From the NCBI GenBank assembly GCA_032988165.1, contig JANTQF010000080.1, positions 62,001 through 126,000 on the forward strand: a DNA stretch of 64,000 nucleotides. The letters run 5' to 3'. A model generated the notes under the pieces. That model saw only the letters and a list, made by a program, of their open reading frames with translations. It was not told the DNA's origin and did not search any database. This DNA comes from Emmonsiellopsis sp. PD_33 (taxonomy: Eukaryota; Ascomycota; Eurotiomycetes; Onygenales; Ajellomycetaceae). A program made the translations under genes and the position numbers. Position 1 is the first letter of the stretch. Every line of letters starts with the position of its first letter. Positions 12,228-24,003 of this stretch are shown one piece after another.

Positions 12228-13126
12228 TTAGGCTAGGGAGGCAGCTAGAACGATGATAACTAGAACCACAGCCAATATTAGCAGGAGACAACAGGCCTTG
12301 CTCCGCGCATTCTTCTGGTACCGACTCGCGCTCCTCAACTCCGTATCTGCGCCCCGCGTATCATCTCTCGTCCGCTCGACATTCTCACTAATCAGATCCA
12401 GTTGTCCACCCTGCTCATGGACGATATGGGCAACATCTCTGAATAGCTCGTTCAGCTCCCCAACACTCTGCTCGATATTGCGAATCTCGGCCTCGCGCTC
12501 TATAATCAGCGAGTCCTGGAAGTCGACCTCGGCCTGGGATGCGAGACGAGGTTGTTGTTCCTGTAGCTGCTGGAGGGTTTGGCCCTCTTGTGGTGAAACT
12601 GCAGCGCCTTCTTCCTCGAGGGCAGTACGGGCAGCTGTTGCGGATGCCCGCTGCTTCTCCAGCGCACGGCGCTGGACGGCTTGAAATTCTTCGAGGGTGG
12701 ATTTGAATTCGGAAGAGAGCTTTTGTTGTGTCCATTTTTGGGATGGCTAGAGTGAGGTGGAGGGGAGCAGTCAGTAAAGAGTCCATGGGATAGTTCGTCG
12801 AATATATAGAATCTTTGCAAGGAATTACTCAAGTCTCTCACATTTACATCATCCCACATCTGCACCTTCTTGATGCCTTCCCCAACATCCCGGAAGCCAT
12901 CCCTCGTCTCTTCTAGCAGATCATGTACCCGCTCCCGGACCCGTTCAGTATCGCGCTTGGTGCCCAGAAGGGCGATTTGATTGGAAAGCCGGGAGATATT
13001 CGAGGTCAGCGTAAACAGCTGATTTGACAGGGACTCTGTTAGGCGCTGGAAGTCGGGGTCATCTTGGTACTCGCTCTGCCGCCTGTTCGACTGGGCTTCG
13101 AGAGAGGAGAGGCGATCAAAGGACAT
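12228..13126 (-). CDS. pep12: Endosomal/vacuolar t-SNARE, syntaxin PEP12 type
   Basis: Qa-SNARE that drives fusion at the late endosome and vacuole. Two exons, 13126-12842 and 12746-12228, joined as WDDVN/PSQKW, give 267 residues. The N terminus (about 1-110) is a helical Habc-like bundle. PSQKWTQQKL is the usual start of the linker. The SNARE helix follows (about 170-235), with the central zero-layer Gln in VHEQGGQLDL. The protein ends in a Cys-containing membrane anchor (ACCLLLILAVVLVIIVLA), so it is tail-anchored. The intron of 95 bp has a GTGAGA donor. The gene is divergent from ndc1. Vam3-like vacuolar syntaxin is the alternative; the linker favours Pep12. Confidence 0.9.
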
Positions 13127-13608
13127 GGTTGGGTTGTTGGGGGATAGTTCGGAATGTCGAAGCAGCGCTGGGCAATCTACCTTAGATACTGAGGATGCAG
13201 GACAGCGAATGGACAGCGCCTTTTCGAGCTCTTGATGGTGTTGATGGCGCTTGTTCCTGCTTGGATGTTGGATGTTGATGATGTCGTTGGCTTAGTCATC
13301 ACCAGCCACCGCAGGCTGACGTAATCGACATGGGCAGCCGCAGATCAGCCACGCCAATCCAGAAGCGGACTAGCGGTGGCTGGTGCCTCGAACCTCATCT
13401 GTGGCTTGATTTTGTTTTGATGTGGAAATCAGTTCGGGATAACCTCAAAAAAAGTTGCCCGCCGCAGCCCGCACGTTCCTTTCCCCAACGCCCAACGACT
13501 ACGACTCCCTGCCCACCCTCCACAAGCTGGCATAACCCCGGAGCTGCTGAGCTATGCAATACCCTCAGTGATAGCATCCCCGGCCGAGGAAATCCTTCTT
13601 CTTCAGCC
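13127..13608. promoter_or_regulatory. Divergent promoter between pep12 and ndc1
   Basis: 482 bp between divergent starts. It contains repeated GATGTTGGATGTTGATGATG-type sequence at about 13262-13282 and nothing else I can name. Confidence 0.35.
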
Positions 13609-15773
13609 ATGGCAGCCGCACCCTCGTCGCCTGCTGCGCGGCCAAGGCAGTACAGGCGCATATTGACCTCGACATTACACCGCAAATTCGTCCATGCCTC
13701 AGCATTATCCCTCGTCGCTTGCTATGTTGTCGCATTTTTCATTGGGGTTAAAACTTCCTGTGAGCTTGGATCCCGCTACGTCCCCAGGCTGATGTCCTTA
13801 AAATGAGAGACTACTAACCATGAGACGCTGCTAGTTTTCTGGTCATGGTTTCCACTGGGCGCATGCGGTGTCCGAACGCTTCTTCTTTTCATCTCCAGTC
13901 TAGTCGTCTTCGTTCTCCGCGTCGGCCAGATGCACGTTGGAGCGCAAACGACGAGCTCGTCTTTCAACTCCTTCAGACAAACCATTTTTTCTTTACCTGT
14001 TCTCCAAACATTTGCCTGGTACCTCTTTTCAGCATGGTGGTTCAGTGAGGTGTATATGTTTTCTTCGTCACAAAACGCAGAGCTCAATTGGGTGAAGCCA
14101 GGAAGGTCAGTTAACTCCTATGTGGCGGGAGAATCTTTTCGACGCTGACAGGGATCATGCGTAGATCGTTTGAACGAGCAAAGCTCAACGAGAGACCAAT
14201 ATACCTCCATTGCTTCTACGCCATTCTCGCAATTACCCAGTCAATCCTCCACCTCTACTTTGACTGGGATCAAATCTCCATTCCGATCTCGAAGCGAAAC
14301 GCAAAGCCTACCGACCAAAGAACGCATGCGTTGGAGCCTCTACCTATGAGAATCCGAAATGCTCTCCCCCAAATTGTCTACGATGCTGTCCTCAGGAGCG
14401 CAGCTACAGCTGTTGTTGGCCCCTTCATATATATGTTCTTTTTGCGGCGTACAGCTTGGAGTTGGACTCTTTCTTTCGCGAAGCTCTTCTGGAACTTCCC
14501 CAGATCCGCAGCTGACCCTCCAGGGCTCATCCCACCACTCCACATCCTCCTCCTACTCCGAGCTGCGACGTCTGGCGCCCTTCTCATCGCCTTATGGCAG
14601 GTGTCCAACCTCCTCTTCTCCACATTCCTAGGCCAAGCCCCCTTGAAAAAAGGCCAGCCGTTAACCAACGAATCCAAAGATCCGAACGGCAGTTTAATAA
14701 ACGGCCTGAAGGCCAAAAAGGATGTCGTCCAAACCTATGCGTTCTGGGAACTGTCGCTAATAGGCCAACAATTCCCTGAATGCCGCAAGATGATCTTCTC
14801 AGATATTGACCGCGAAGGTGGTGCGGCATGGACCCAAATCCTCAACGCCTCCGTAGATGTCATTAAGGGCATCACAACGCGAATAAACGAATACCAAAAC
14901 CCTACCCCCGCCGCCATCCCAGAAGCATCACTACCACAACCTACCACAACTGAAAAACAACCCCAACAACCAACCCTCAGCTCCCTCCCCCGCCTAACCT
15001 CCGAGCCCCAACCAGCAACAAACATCTTCCTCACCTCTCCTAAACCCACCACGCGCCCTGAAAAGTTCGAATCCGCCTTCAGCTCCTACGCCAAATCCTA
15101 CGGCCAATCGCCCGACTGGACGCCCAACGCGCGCTCACAGGCCCGCGAGCTCCTCAACCGCGCCGCAACCGTTGTGCTATCCCCAGAGCAAAAGAAACGC
15201 ATCTCCTCATCGACGCAGGAACTCAAACGGCTCACCAGTGGCTCCGCCTCCACCACCACAGGCAATGGTAAATCAGCCGGCGGCGCAACAACCCACCCCC
15301 TCCTCGTCCAACTCCTCCGCTCCCCTCTGGGCCGGATATTCCGCCACACGTACGCGCGACGGCTAAAGATGATCGTCCTGGGTTCACCATATAGTCGACA
15401 GAGCGCGATCGTGGACGCGGTCGATGCATTGACGCGGTTACTCGTGGCGAGTCTCGCAGAGGATACGTTCGGCAAGGTACAGGTGGATATCAGGAATGTG
15501 GTGAGGGTGTTTACGGAGGCTATTCAGGTGTTGGAGGGGTTTGTTGGGGAGGGGGAGAAGGGGTTAGATGTGCATTGGACGGATGTAGATTTCCCTACCA
15601 CTGCCGGTGGGGCTGGGAAGGGGAAGGTGATAGTTGAGGAGGTGGAGATTGTGCTGGATAGATTGAGGGGGGGGTTGGGAGAGCTGTTGGATGCGTTTAG
15701 GCTGTATCTTGATGATGTGGGGTTGGTGGGGAGGGAGTTGAGGGAGGCGAGGGAGGCGGCGAGGGTTTTGTAG
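13609..15773 (+). CDS. ndc1: Nuclear pore membrane nucleoporin NDC1
   Basis: Integral membrane nucleoporin that anchors nuclear pores, and in yeast the spindle pole body, in the nuclear envelope. Three exons, 13609-13759, 13835-14105 and 14165-15773, give 676 residues. The N-terminal half has about six hydrophobic segments: one in exon 1 (SALSLVACYVVAFFIGV), one or two in exon 2, and more in exon 3 (CFYAILAITQSILHLYF, VVGPFIYMFF, ILLLLRAATSGALLIALW). The C-terminal half is soluble, with a Pro/Thr/Gln-rich linker (about 15-15.1 kb) and conserved LLRSPLGRIFRHTYARR and GSPYSRQSAIVDAVDALT blocks. A TACTAAC branch-like sequence precedes the exon 2 acceptor. The last 350 bp are strongly G-rich while the linker is C-rich. 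Confidence 0.92.
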
Positions 15774-17321
15774 GTTTATGTTTCCTGTTGATTTTATTTG
15801 GAATTTTGAATACCTAGTTCTAGGTGTAGAGTGCGAAGCTGGAGTAGTGAAGAGTCAGTCTTCCGAATGGGTTCGTGTCGGGCTTTGTTTGTGGTGAAAG
15901 GAAGGGAGGGAAGGGAAAGGGGGCGTTTTTTGGTATTGACTATTCTTTTTTGTTTCTCCTTGTTCTTTTTTCGTTTTTTTTTTGCTTTTCTTTCTCCTTT
16001 TTTGTTTTTATATCTGGTGTATTCAGTAGGTAACTAACTATACAAGTCAACTACATGAACCCATTTCATTTCATTTCATCTATCTATCTCCTTTTCCTTC
16101 TGGAAGAAGAGCAGGAAGGTCTGACTGTTTTGAATTAGAAACACCAAGCTGAACCCATCTAGATATGTAATCTCCCAACGCACTGGAGATACATCAATCA
16201 CTAGCCTGATATCAAAACACCTACAAAAAGAAAGAGCGAGCTAAAAGACAAAAGAGAAAGCAAAAAATCTCATTTAAAGATAGAAATCTATCGAGGTTTT
16301 CTTCATCTGCAAGTCTGTCTGTCTGTCTGCCTGTATGCCGGATCCCATACCCCATTCCCTCTGGGCGGGCACCGCAGGCGTTCTGTTCTCCCCGCGTCTC
16401 AGGTTAAGCAAAACAAAATCTAGATAATAGTAGGTAGCTGTTGGTACAAAAGAAAAGTGAAAGAAAAGAAAAAGACAGGACCATTGCCCCAACCAAAGAA
16501 AGTTCCCCCTTTTTTGCTTTTACGTTCTTTTCCCGGTTTCAAAAAACGAAAGAAAGAAAGAAAACCCCATTATTGCCCGTGTTTTTTATATTTTGCGCCC
16601 AGATTTTTGAAAGCGAATGAACCCAACAAACAAACAAACCAACCCGCCACTCGGGAGTTAGAAAGGTAAATAATAATACAATGAGTGAGAGAAGGATAAT
16701 CAAGAGTGAAAGTCCGACAAGTCAGGCCGCCGTGCAGAATTTGATTTTGGATAGTCAAATCGGGTCACTGGAGCGATCATGCGGGAAGGAAAAAAAGGTT
16801 GTCGAGGTTTTGCGGTGGAAGAAGAATAGGAGGGTCGGAGGATGTATTCGCAACGGGAAGAGACAGTAAATCGGCGAGAACGTGAAGATATATTCTTTCT
16901 TGGCCTTTTGACTCGGTTGGTGGAACAAGAAGATTTTCGTTCAGGTGATCTCTGGGCAACCGATTCGCAATTACGAATGCGTCCACAACTGCCGGTTTAA
17001 GGTTTAATTCCTTGCATCCCTCTTCTCTCTTGTCGAAATTTTTGCCGCGGCTCCATTTTCCTGTGTCCAGCACCAGATGCCAATCATCCGCCCATTAAAA
17101 AAGGTAAAAGAAAAAAACTCCGTTGCGGTGGTTAAGGTGAGGTAAAGAACGCCGTTTCCCTGTTTATGTGTGATTGACCTGAATCTGATAACGCCTTGCT
17201 AGAAAAATAAATGTGAAAACCCTGGTCGTGGGGTAAGCTGGAAGATTCATGGAATTGTAAAAAGCATGCGCAACACTCATATTCGGAGAGCTTCGTTTTG
17301 ATAAATACCCTAGTAACATTG
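15774..17321. other. Convergent intergenic, ndc1 and siw14, rich in simple repeats
   Basis: 1.55 kb between two stop codons with no supported gene. It holds T-rich tracts (15950-16015), TTTCA repeats (about 16063-16080), CTGT repeats (about 16315-16330), GAAA repeats (about 16548-16563) and AAAC repeats (about 16626-16640). Small open frames here have no family features. It probably holds both 3' UTRs. Confidence 0.5.
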
Positions 17322-18419
17322 TTACAGGGTGTTGACTCTGTGGAGCTCCTCCATGCTCGAAGTGAAGTAGCTCGGAGGTGCGCTTTCGGCCTTCTGGGTT
17401 TCTTCTTCCTTAGTACCGTCAATATTGACCTTGTTGACGTTCCCGGTATCGAAATTATTGATAGGGGTGATAGTAGGAAGCCATTTTCGTGCTCCCATTT
17501 TGTCAGCAAGACCAGAAAGTACGGTTTCGTCAAAGTCCTCGATAAATATTCGGTCCAGCGAGCGCGACTTTGGTGCTGAGTATTTCTGATACTCCTGGAG
17601 CGCAGCGGCGAGAGACCAGCCTTGGAGCTTGCGGAAGCAGGCAGCGATGCATCCAGTACGATGCTATAGGATTCTAGTTAGACAACTAAAAATCGGTATC
17701 GTTTGACGAAGCAACCAACCTTGCCCTTGTTACAATGAATCAACAGAGGGTGATTCTTGGGGTCCAGGATGATCTTAAGCACTTGATTCACGGTTTCCTG
17801 AGGCGTCGAAACCTGGGGAACCTTGTTTGCTATGATCGGAATGACATGCGAGGTAATTCCATTTTTGCGAATAAATTCTCGATAATCGAGCGACCACTCT
17901 TCGTCAACGAGAGTGCTAGCAAAAAATAAGCATGTGCGAGCTTTGCCAGGGCGTTCACAAAGCGAACTCACATAATGGTTTTGAGGTTGAGTCGGGCAAT
18001 GGAGTCAAGGTGGACTGGCAAAGGAAAGCTGCTCCTGTACACGCCTTTGACGACTTCAGCGAAGTTTTCGGGTAAGCCGGCTCCATGCGGAGTTGGCGGG
18101 CGGCTAGGCCCGCTTTCGAAACCGCTCGTGAGATATCCGTTCTCTATTGATGATGTAGAACATCGGTCAGACACTGACAAGAACAAGACAATATGGCTTG
18201 GGGGAGCAAATAGGCGCCCGGGATGCGGACAAGTAGGCATTCGCGGCAAAGATATAGCAAGCCGCCACTTCCGCGAGAGCAAACTAGGGGAACCAAGAGC
18301 AGCATACCTTGCTTTTCGGCTTTGACAACGTCGATACTATGTGAGGAAGGGAGGATTTCGGCCATCTTGAGACAGGAAGATTGAGCGGACATAGTAGTGC
18401 ACCCAGCAGACTTGGCCAT
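17322..18419 (-). CDS. siw14: SIW14/OCA-type atypical dual-specificity phosphatase
   Basis: Member of the plant-and-fungal PFA-DSP family; yeast Siw14 removes the 5-beta phosphate of inositol pyrophosphates. Four exons: 18419-18308, 18173-17972, 17915-17720 and 17663-17322, giving 283 residues. The junction of exons 3 and 4 rebuilds the P-loop HCNKGKHRTGC (HCx5R). The upstream LPENFAEVVKGVYRSSFP and LKTIITLVDEEW blocks are family hallmarks. The tail after DFDETVL is Ser/Lys-rich and ends RVNTL. The start is uncertain: MAKSAG at 18419 is used, but the frame is open up to 18524 and another Met lies at MSAQSS. Catalytic residues are all present. Confidence 0.9.
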
Positions 18420-19510
18420 GTAGACTGCTGAGACACTGGAGATTTGCGGGACGGCAGGAAAGACACAAGGATGGAAGTACCGCCCCACAGGCAAAAGACG
18501 TGGGACGAGACGCGTAGCCAACAAAATAGGAAAGGAAGATCGCGGGTAATCACAAGAGCATGCTCTTGTTTTTATCGGTACTGAAACGGTGAACGGCCGA
18601 TCTAGATAATTGGTGGTGTTCTGTAGACCGAAGCTCCCCTTGGCAGAGGCAACAACTAAAATCGAGATCGGGGAAACAGATGACGTCGAGATAGAAGGAA
18701 ATGCGCAAGGGAGTTCGAACGGAGTAAATAGGACAGGAGAAAAGGGAAGATAGAAAAAGAAGATGCGGTCCTAGTGGAATATAGGGTAGAGGAGACGGGG
18801 GGGAGCGGGGGAAGGGGATCCCACTCCCGCAGAGGAGCGTGGAGAAAAAGCGCTAGGTAGGCATATCCCCGAGCTTGGCGAGAGGGAACCGGAAGAGAAG
18901 GAGAACCTGAGAGGGAATTTCTGGCGAGCGTAGCTGGGGGTGCGGCGAGGGATAACGCTGGCGGACTCTACCTATGCAGGCAGAGTGGTGGTGGACGGGC
19001 GGGTGAGGCTATCCATCGACAGTACACGAAGACTGGTGGAGCAAGCTTGCAGGATCCATAGTGAAAGACGGGCGGCGAAGGGAATGCTTAGCAGAGGAGA
19101 GGAGGATTGCAGCGGAGACGAGGAGCGAGGACCACAGCGAGGGGTGAGACGTGGCAGACGAAGTCGCGCGAGATGAGGTTGAAGTCGATGATGCTGACTG
19201 GCAATTGGCCGCCGGAGCTGCGGTGGGAGCTTGGGCGGACGGACAGGGATGTTCCGGTCCGGGGGGGCCGCGGGTGGAACGGGTCACGTGGCGGCACTCT
19301 TCCATCCATTAGTACCACTACTACCTGATGTATGTGATATCTATTGTATCATATTCAAATATGTTAGGAATCTAGAGCGACGTCAAAAACTAACAATACG
19401 CTACTAATACGTGTCTCTATTCTAAAATCTTTATCATAAAAATCCCAGGGTCTTCCTGTCAGGGGTATCTCGCCACACGATATCAATAGCAACGCCTAGG
19501 CGAGCTCTAT
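18420..19510. other. siw14 upstream region and TatD gene 3' flank
   Basis: 1.09 kb without a supported gene. The stretch 18700-19300 is purine-rich on the plus strand (long GGAGA runs), fitting a pyrimidine-rich leader and promoter for siw14. A TCACGTG palindrome lies at 19284-19290. Two short opposing open frames near 19.0-19.3 kb are Arg- or Ser-rich by composition and look spurious. Confidence 0.4.
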
Positions 19511-20779
19511 TTAGACAGAACCATTATTCTCACCCAGACCAAACATTTTTATCGAATTCTTCCAGGTCCTAATCAACGGCGGGTCAGTTCAAATGTTTCC
19601 ATGAAACCACAGAGCGGGATCTCACGGGGAAATAACTTACGTCTCGCACACCTCTTCCACAGGAATACCTTTTATGCTCGCAATCACCTGTGCAACTTGA
19701 ACTACACTCACAGGTTCGTTTCGGCCCTTGACCATGCACCCCTTTTGCCATTTCTCCTTTTTAAACGATTTTGGCAACGCTGGCGCGCCTTCGATATATT
19801 TGTATGAAGCATGGGAAGGCCGGATTTCACACTATTATTAACAGTTAGCCATCGTTTCAACAACCAGAGAGGGAAGGGGAAACTAAAAAAAAAAAGAAAA
19901 CCTCACCCAAGGCCCATCCGTCTCAATCTGAATCCTTTCAAGCGGCATAGCCCGCACAACTTCTAAATTCTCCTCCGTCTTCAAACTACACCCATTAACC
20001 CCAATATCCAGCCCCAGCTTCACCAGCCGTTCCATCTCCTCCATCGTGCCCGTAAAACTATGCACCAATCCACCCTTGGGCAACTTCGCCAGCCTAGGCG
20101 TAAGCAGCCGTTCGAAATCTTCGCTTGCCGCTCGTGAATGCAGGAAAAGGGGTAACTGGATATCAACAGCAATATCCAACTGTGCCTCGAAATATTTCAG
20201 CTGCTGGTCCTTTGGCGAGAGGAAGAGACGGTCGTAGTCCAGACCGATCTCACCGAAGGCGGTGGCGTGGCCGGATTCTTTTGCTTCGAGCGCGAGGGCC
20301 CGTAGCTCTTCGAGCATTTTCTCTGGACCGGCCGGGTAGGAGTCGAAGAGCTTTGCTTGGCACGGGTGGACGCCGACGGTGGCGTAGCAGATGCCCGCTG
20401 TATATTGAATTTTTTTTTTTTCACGGTTAGGGCTGTGTTTAGGCATAGTTATATAGTGACGGGTTCTTAATGAGGGGGTGGGTGCATACGATGCGCCTTG
20501 GCGAGTTGCACGGCATGCCGCGACTCGTCTAGGTCTGAGCCGGTGACCATGAGCTTCTGGCAGCCAATATCAAGGGCCCGCTGGATGATGTCTTGCATGT
20601 CATCTTCGTGAACCTTCTTGCCATGGTAGACGCCAGTGAAGACAGGGTCTCCAAGGTTGATTGCGATCTGTTCGGGGGTTGTTAGTAATTTGTGTTTATA
20701 ACTTTGATGGGGGTAAAGGAGTCTAAGTGTGATGGAAACCTACGTCGATATATCGCAGCTGCTTGCTTGACTCGCCCAT
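19511..20779 (-). CDS. TatD-family metal-dependent deoxyribonuclease
   Basis: TIM-barrel hydrolase of the TatD family, a 3'-5' nuclease on DNA (and RNA in some members), linked to apoptosis-like DNA degradation and repair. Five exons: 20779-20744, 20667-20490, 20397-19907, 19831-19641 and 19568-19511, giving 317 residues. Motifs appear in order: YIDIAINLGDP at the N terminus, VGVHPCQ, FGEIGLDYDR with the metal-binding Glu, LFLHSRAA, GLVHSFTG with its metal His, and ETDGPWCEIRPSHASY with the final Asp. The C-terminal NSIKMFGL helix matches the family. The usual HxH at the start reads DIAIN, as in the fungal and metazoan TATDN1 subgroup. A poly-A/T run sits in intron 3. Confidence 0.94.
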
Positions 20780-21854
20780 GCTGACTGCGGTGCTCTTATT
20801 TCGGTATGTGTAAAGGGGTGGCTTCGATGGATTTACACTGGCCTCTAACGGGCTATAACGTAGTGGTGAAATTCGCGCTACTAAATTAAATTAAATAAGC
20901 AGAAGTCATACAAAAACACCTCCCCTCAAACTAGATAATTCTCATTCAGGGGCAACCCGGAACTTCCTCACCTGGAGAAGAAATATACGCAGGGATTGAC
21001 ACGAAAGATCTCCTAGCCTGTAAGGAGGTTAAATAAACCCGGGGGTTCGAAAGGCAAATTAACCTATTACAGGAGGTCCTTAATGCGTACGTCTGTAACA
21101 TCTGCTCTAGACTTTTTGAGTTGCTCTCGATGTTGTATTTCTGGCTGTCTGATATCGCAAAGTTTCAGGCTGGCGGGAAAAAAGTATTTCCGAGAGTCAG
21201 GGGACGTGTTCAGAAGACCTCCTGGCCGTGTGTATTAGCGGAGCACAGCAAACCGAGACCCTTCGGCTGCTATTTCCACGCCCGCCGCCGACTCCGCTGC
21301 TTAACATTCGCTGGGATTTTGTTGGCCGAAGACATCAACATTTCACGAACTGTTCCACCCCGCAGCCAGAAGAATCCCCACGACCAGCCACAGATGGACA
21401 TGCTGGACGTCGATATTATTGGGTGTCTAGTGGCAAATTCTCCATAGCCCAGACTAGTTAAAGATGGGCTGGCTCAGGCAAGCCATAGCCACCGACTATC
21501 GGCCGGCTCAACAGATCCCACGCCGGCCATCTCGGCAGCACCAACAACTTCTTGAATCTTCCTGGCAACGAAGTCCTCCTGACAACCGCTTGTCAATAGA
21601 GTGTTGCATTGCTTCTTATTGTGTTTCCTACGGCTTCCAGCAGAGCTACCTTTGTTACAAGATTTTGTGCGTTTGCTTTGTTAGTACGAGTTTGATTGCA
21701 GCTGTGCAATTCGCGTTCGCGCATTGTCTCCGAATACGTGGCTCGTCGTCTTTTCTATCTAGTTGCATCCTGTCTTTCTGAGCTTGCGTGGTCAGAAAAT
21801 AGTTAAACTTCAATCTCTTCTTTAGCGTTGGCTAGAAATCGAGTGCTATCAGCC
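20780..21854. promoter_or_regulatory. Divergent promoter of TatD and 2-hydroxyacid dehydrogenase genes
   Basis: 1.08 kb between divergent starts, with no supported gene. It carries an imperfect inverted repeat (21017-21032 with 21059-21073) that would fold into a hairpin with a loop of about 26 bases. Short open frames around 21.1-21.8 kb show no family features. Confidence 0.4.
21017..21073. repeat. Imperfect inverted repeat (hairpin)
   Basis: The arm CCTGTAAGGAGGTTAA at 21017-21032 is nearly the reverse complement of TTAACCTATTACAGG at 21059-21073, differing by a base change and a one-base gap. It lies in the divergent promoter. Its function is unknown; it could be a small transposon scar. 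Confidence 0.5.
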
Positions 21855-23528
21855 ATGTCGAAAGCCAACACCCAACCTATCTCTACAAGGCAGATTGCGG
21901 CGCACAATACTGCAAATGATTGCTGGATCGTTGTTGGTAACCAGGTCTGGGATATCACTGAATTCATCCCTGAGCATCCTGGTGGGCCTAGCAGTGCGTA
22001 TAGCCATAGCTATTTTACATGGTTGAACTCTCAGCTTACTTCTTTACAGTTATCCTGAAATATGCTGGACGAGATGCAACAAAGGCATATTCTGATATCC
22101 ACTCGCCAAATGTCATCAAGGACAACCTTCCCCAGGACAGGCTCAAGGGCGTCCTGGATCCAAAAACCATTGACGCTGAATGGCTAAAGGAGCCCGCCCA
22201 ACAGAGTCCCACGAAACTCCCAGACAACGAGAAGCCCCCTCTCACCACCCTAATAAACTCGCACGACTTCGAAGTCGTAGCCTCCAAAACCGCCCCAGCC
22301 AAGACCTGGGCCTTCTACTCCAGCGCCTCCAATGACCTTATCACTCGTGACGCCAACAAGTCCTTCATCGACCGGATATGGCTCCGACCCCGCGTCCTCC
22401 GCAACGTCAGGGACGTCAACACCAAGACCAAAATCCTAGGCTGTGACACAAACATGCCTCTCTTCGTCAGTCCGGCTGCAATGGTGAAACTTATCCACCC
22501 AGACGGCGAACTCGCCATTGCCCGCGCATGCAACACCAGAGGCATCATGCAAGGCATCTCAAACAATGCCTCCTATCCCATGAAGGACATCACCGCCAAC
22601 GGGCCCGACGCAAACTTCTTCTTCCAACTCTACGTTAACAAGGACCGCGCCAAGTCCGCTACCCTGCTCCGCGAATGTTCTGAAAACCCGCGCATCCGCG
22701 CTATCTTCATCACAGTCGATGCTGCCTGGCCTGGCAAGCGCGAAGCTGACGAGCGCGTTCGTGCGGATGAGAACCTCAGTGTTCCCATGGCGCCAGCCAG
22801 AGGCCAGAATGATTCAAGAGGCGGCGGATTGGGACGTGTCATGGCCGGATTCATTGACCCCGGACTAACATGGGAGGACCTAGTCTGGGCTCGCAAGCAC
22901 ACGCATTTGCCCCTTGTGCTGAAGGGTGTGATGTCGGCTGACGATGCGATCCTAGCCATGAAGGCTGGACTTGATGGAATTTTGCTGAGTAACCATGGCG
23001 GACGCAATTTGGACACTAGCCCGCCATCTATCCTCACTTTGCTCGAGCTGCATAAGCGCTGCCCGGAGATTTTCGACAAGATGGAGGTCTACGTGGATAG
23101 TGGGATCCGTCGGGGCACGGATATTCTCAAAGCTGTATGTCTTGGTGCTACGGCGGTGGGGATGGGACGGAGTGCCCTGTTTGCTGCCAATTACGGACAG
23201 GAGGGTGTCGAGCATTTGTTTGATAGTAAGTTTTCCAAGCGCCTCCTTATTTGTTCCATCCTTCCTTTCTCTTTCCCTCGAGATGGAAAATATACCCCAT
23301 TACTAACCCCAACTAGTCATGAAAGACGAACTCGAAGGCGCTATGCGGCTAGTAGGCATCACGTCGCTTGACGAGGCGCGACCCGAACTCGTCAACTCTG
23401 CCGATATCGACCACTTGGTTCCCGACTCTGCGTCGCATCCTTATGCTCGATCTGTGGCTCGTGGCCGGGGACGGACTAGCCCTCCTTCGAAGTTGTGGAA
23501 TGGCGGTGCGGCAAAGGCGAGGCTGTAG
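21855..23528 (+). CDS. cyb2: Flavocytochrome b2-type L-2-hydroxyacid (lactate) dehydrogenase, PTS1-like C terminus
   Basis: FMN enzyme that oxidises L-lactate or related 2-hydroxyacids. Three exons: 21855-21993, 22050-23225 and 23317-23528, giving 508 residues. The N-terminal cytochrome b5 domain has DITEFIPEHPGG with one heme His; the second is in SDIHSPN. The FMN domain has all the catalytic features: Tyr in AFYSSASND, QLYVNKDR, TVDAAWPGKREADER, Lys in LVLKGV, and His/Arg in SNHGGRNLD. Unlike yeast Cyb2 there is no visible mitochondrial presequence, since the b5 domain begins within about 10 residues. The protein ends AKARL, which fits the peroxisomal PTS1 pattern. Many fungi have several such paralogues, so substrate and location are inferred. 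The upstream Met context does not offer a longer ATG start. Confidence 0.93.
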
Positions 23529-24003
23529 GCATCTTGGTATTTGGGCATTGGTTAATTTTTTCTTGGTTTTCTTCTTTTTCCAGTTGTGATCCCAGCGCTC
23601 GTTGAGCTTTAGAGTTATTTTGTTGGAGTGGATAGATAGAAAGAGTTAGTGAGATGGATTGCGAATTCTCTGGTTTTAGATTAAGTTTGTAAAAAATCTA
23701 GATAATTGGACTTTTCTTACCCTCTTCTACTTCGAACAGGTAAGTAGGATGCATTTACAAAATTTGAAGTCTGTCTAATAGTCTCTTCCAGCTGCAACTC
23801 GACTCAGCTTACAAATTCTTTAGACCCGGGGTTAAATGGATTTAAGCTAACAGATGATTCACAGGCAATGACGAGACACAATCTTGCGCATCGCACGATG
23901 TAAAATAGTAACTGAATACTTTATGTGAACAGCAAGTCCCGATGTCAGTTAATTCCCTCCAACCGCGACTTGATTCATTCATATATCAGATCTCACGAGC
24001 GTC
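23529..24003. promoter_or_regulatory. Intergenic, cyb2-like gene to Zn2Cys6 gene
   Basis: 475 bp between tandem genes; must hold the 3' UTR of the first and the promoter of the second. No defined site recognised. Confidence 0.35.

Noticed and set aside
21041..21056. GGGGGTTCGAAAGGC resembling a tRNA B box
   Set aside because: No acceptor stem, D arm or anticodon arm can be placed around it.
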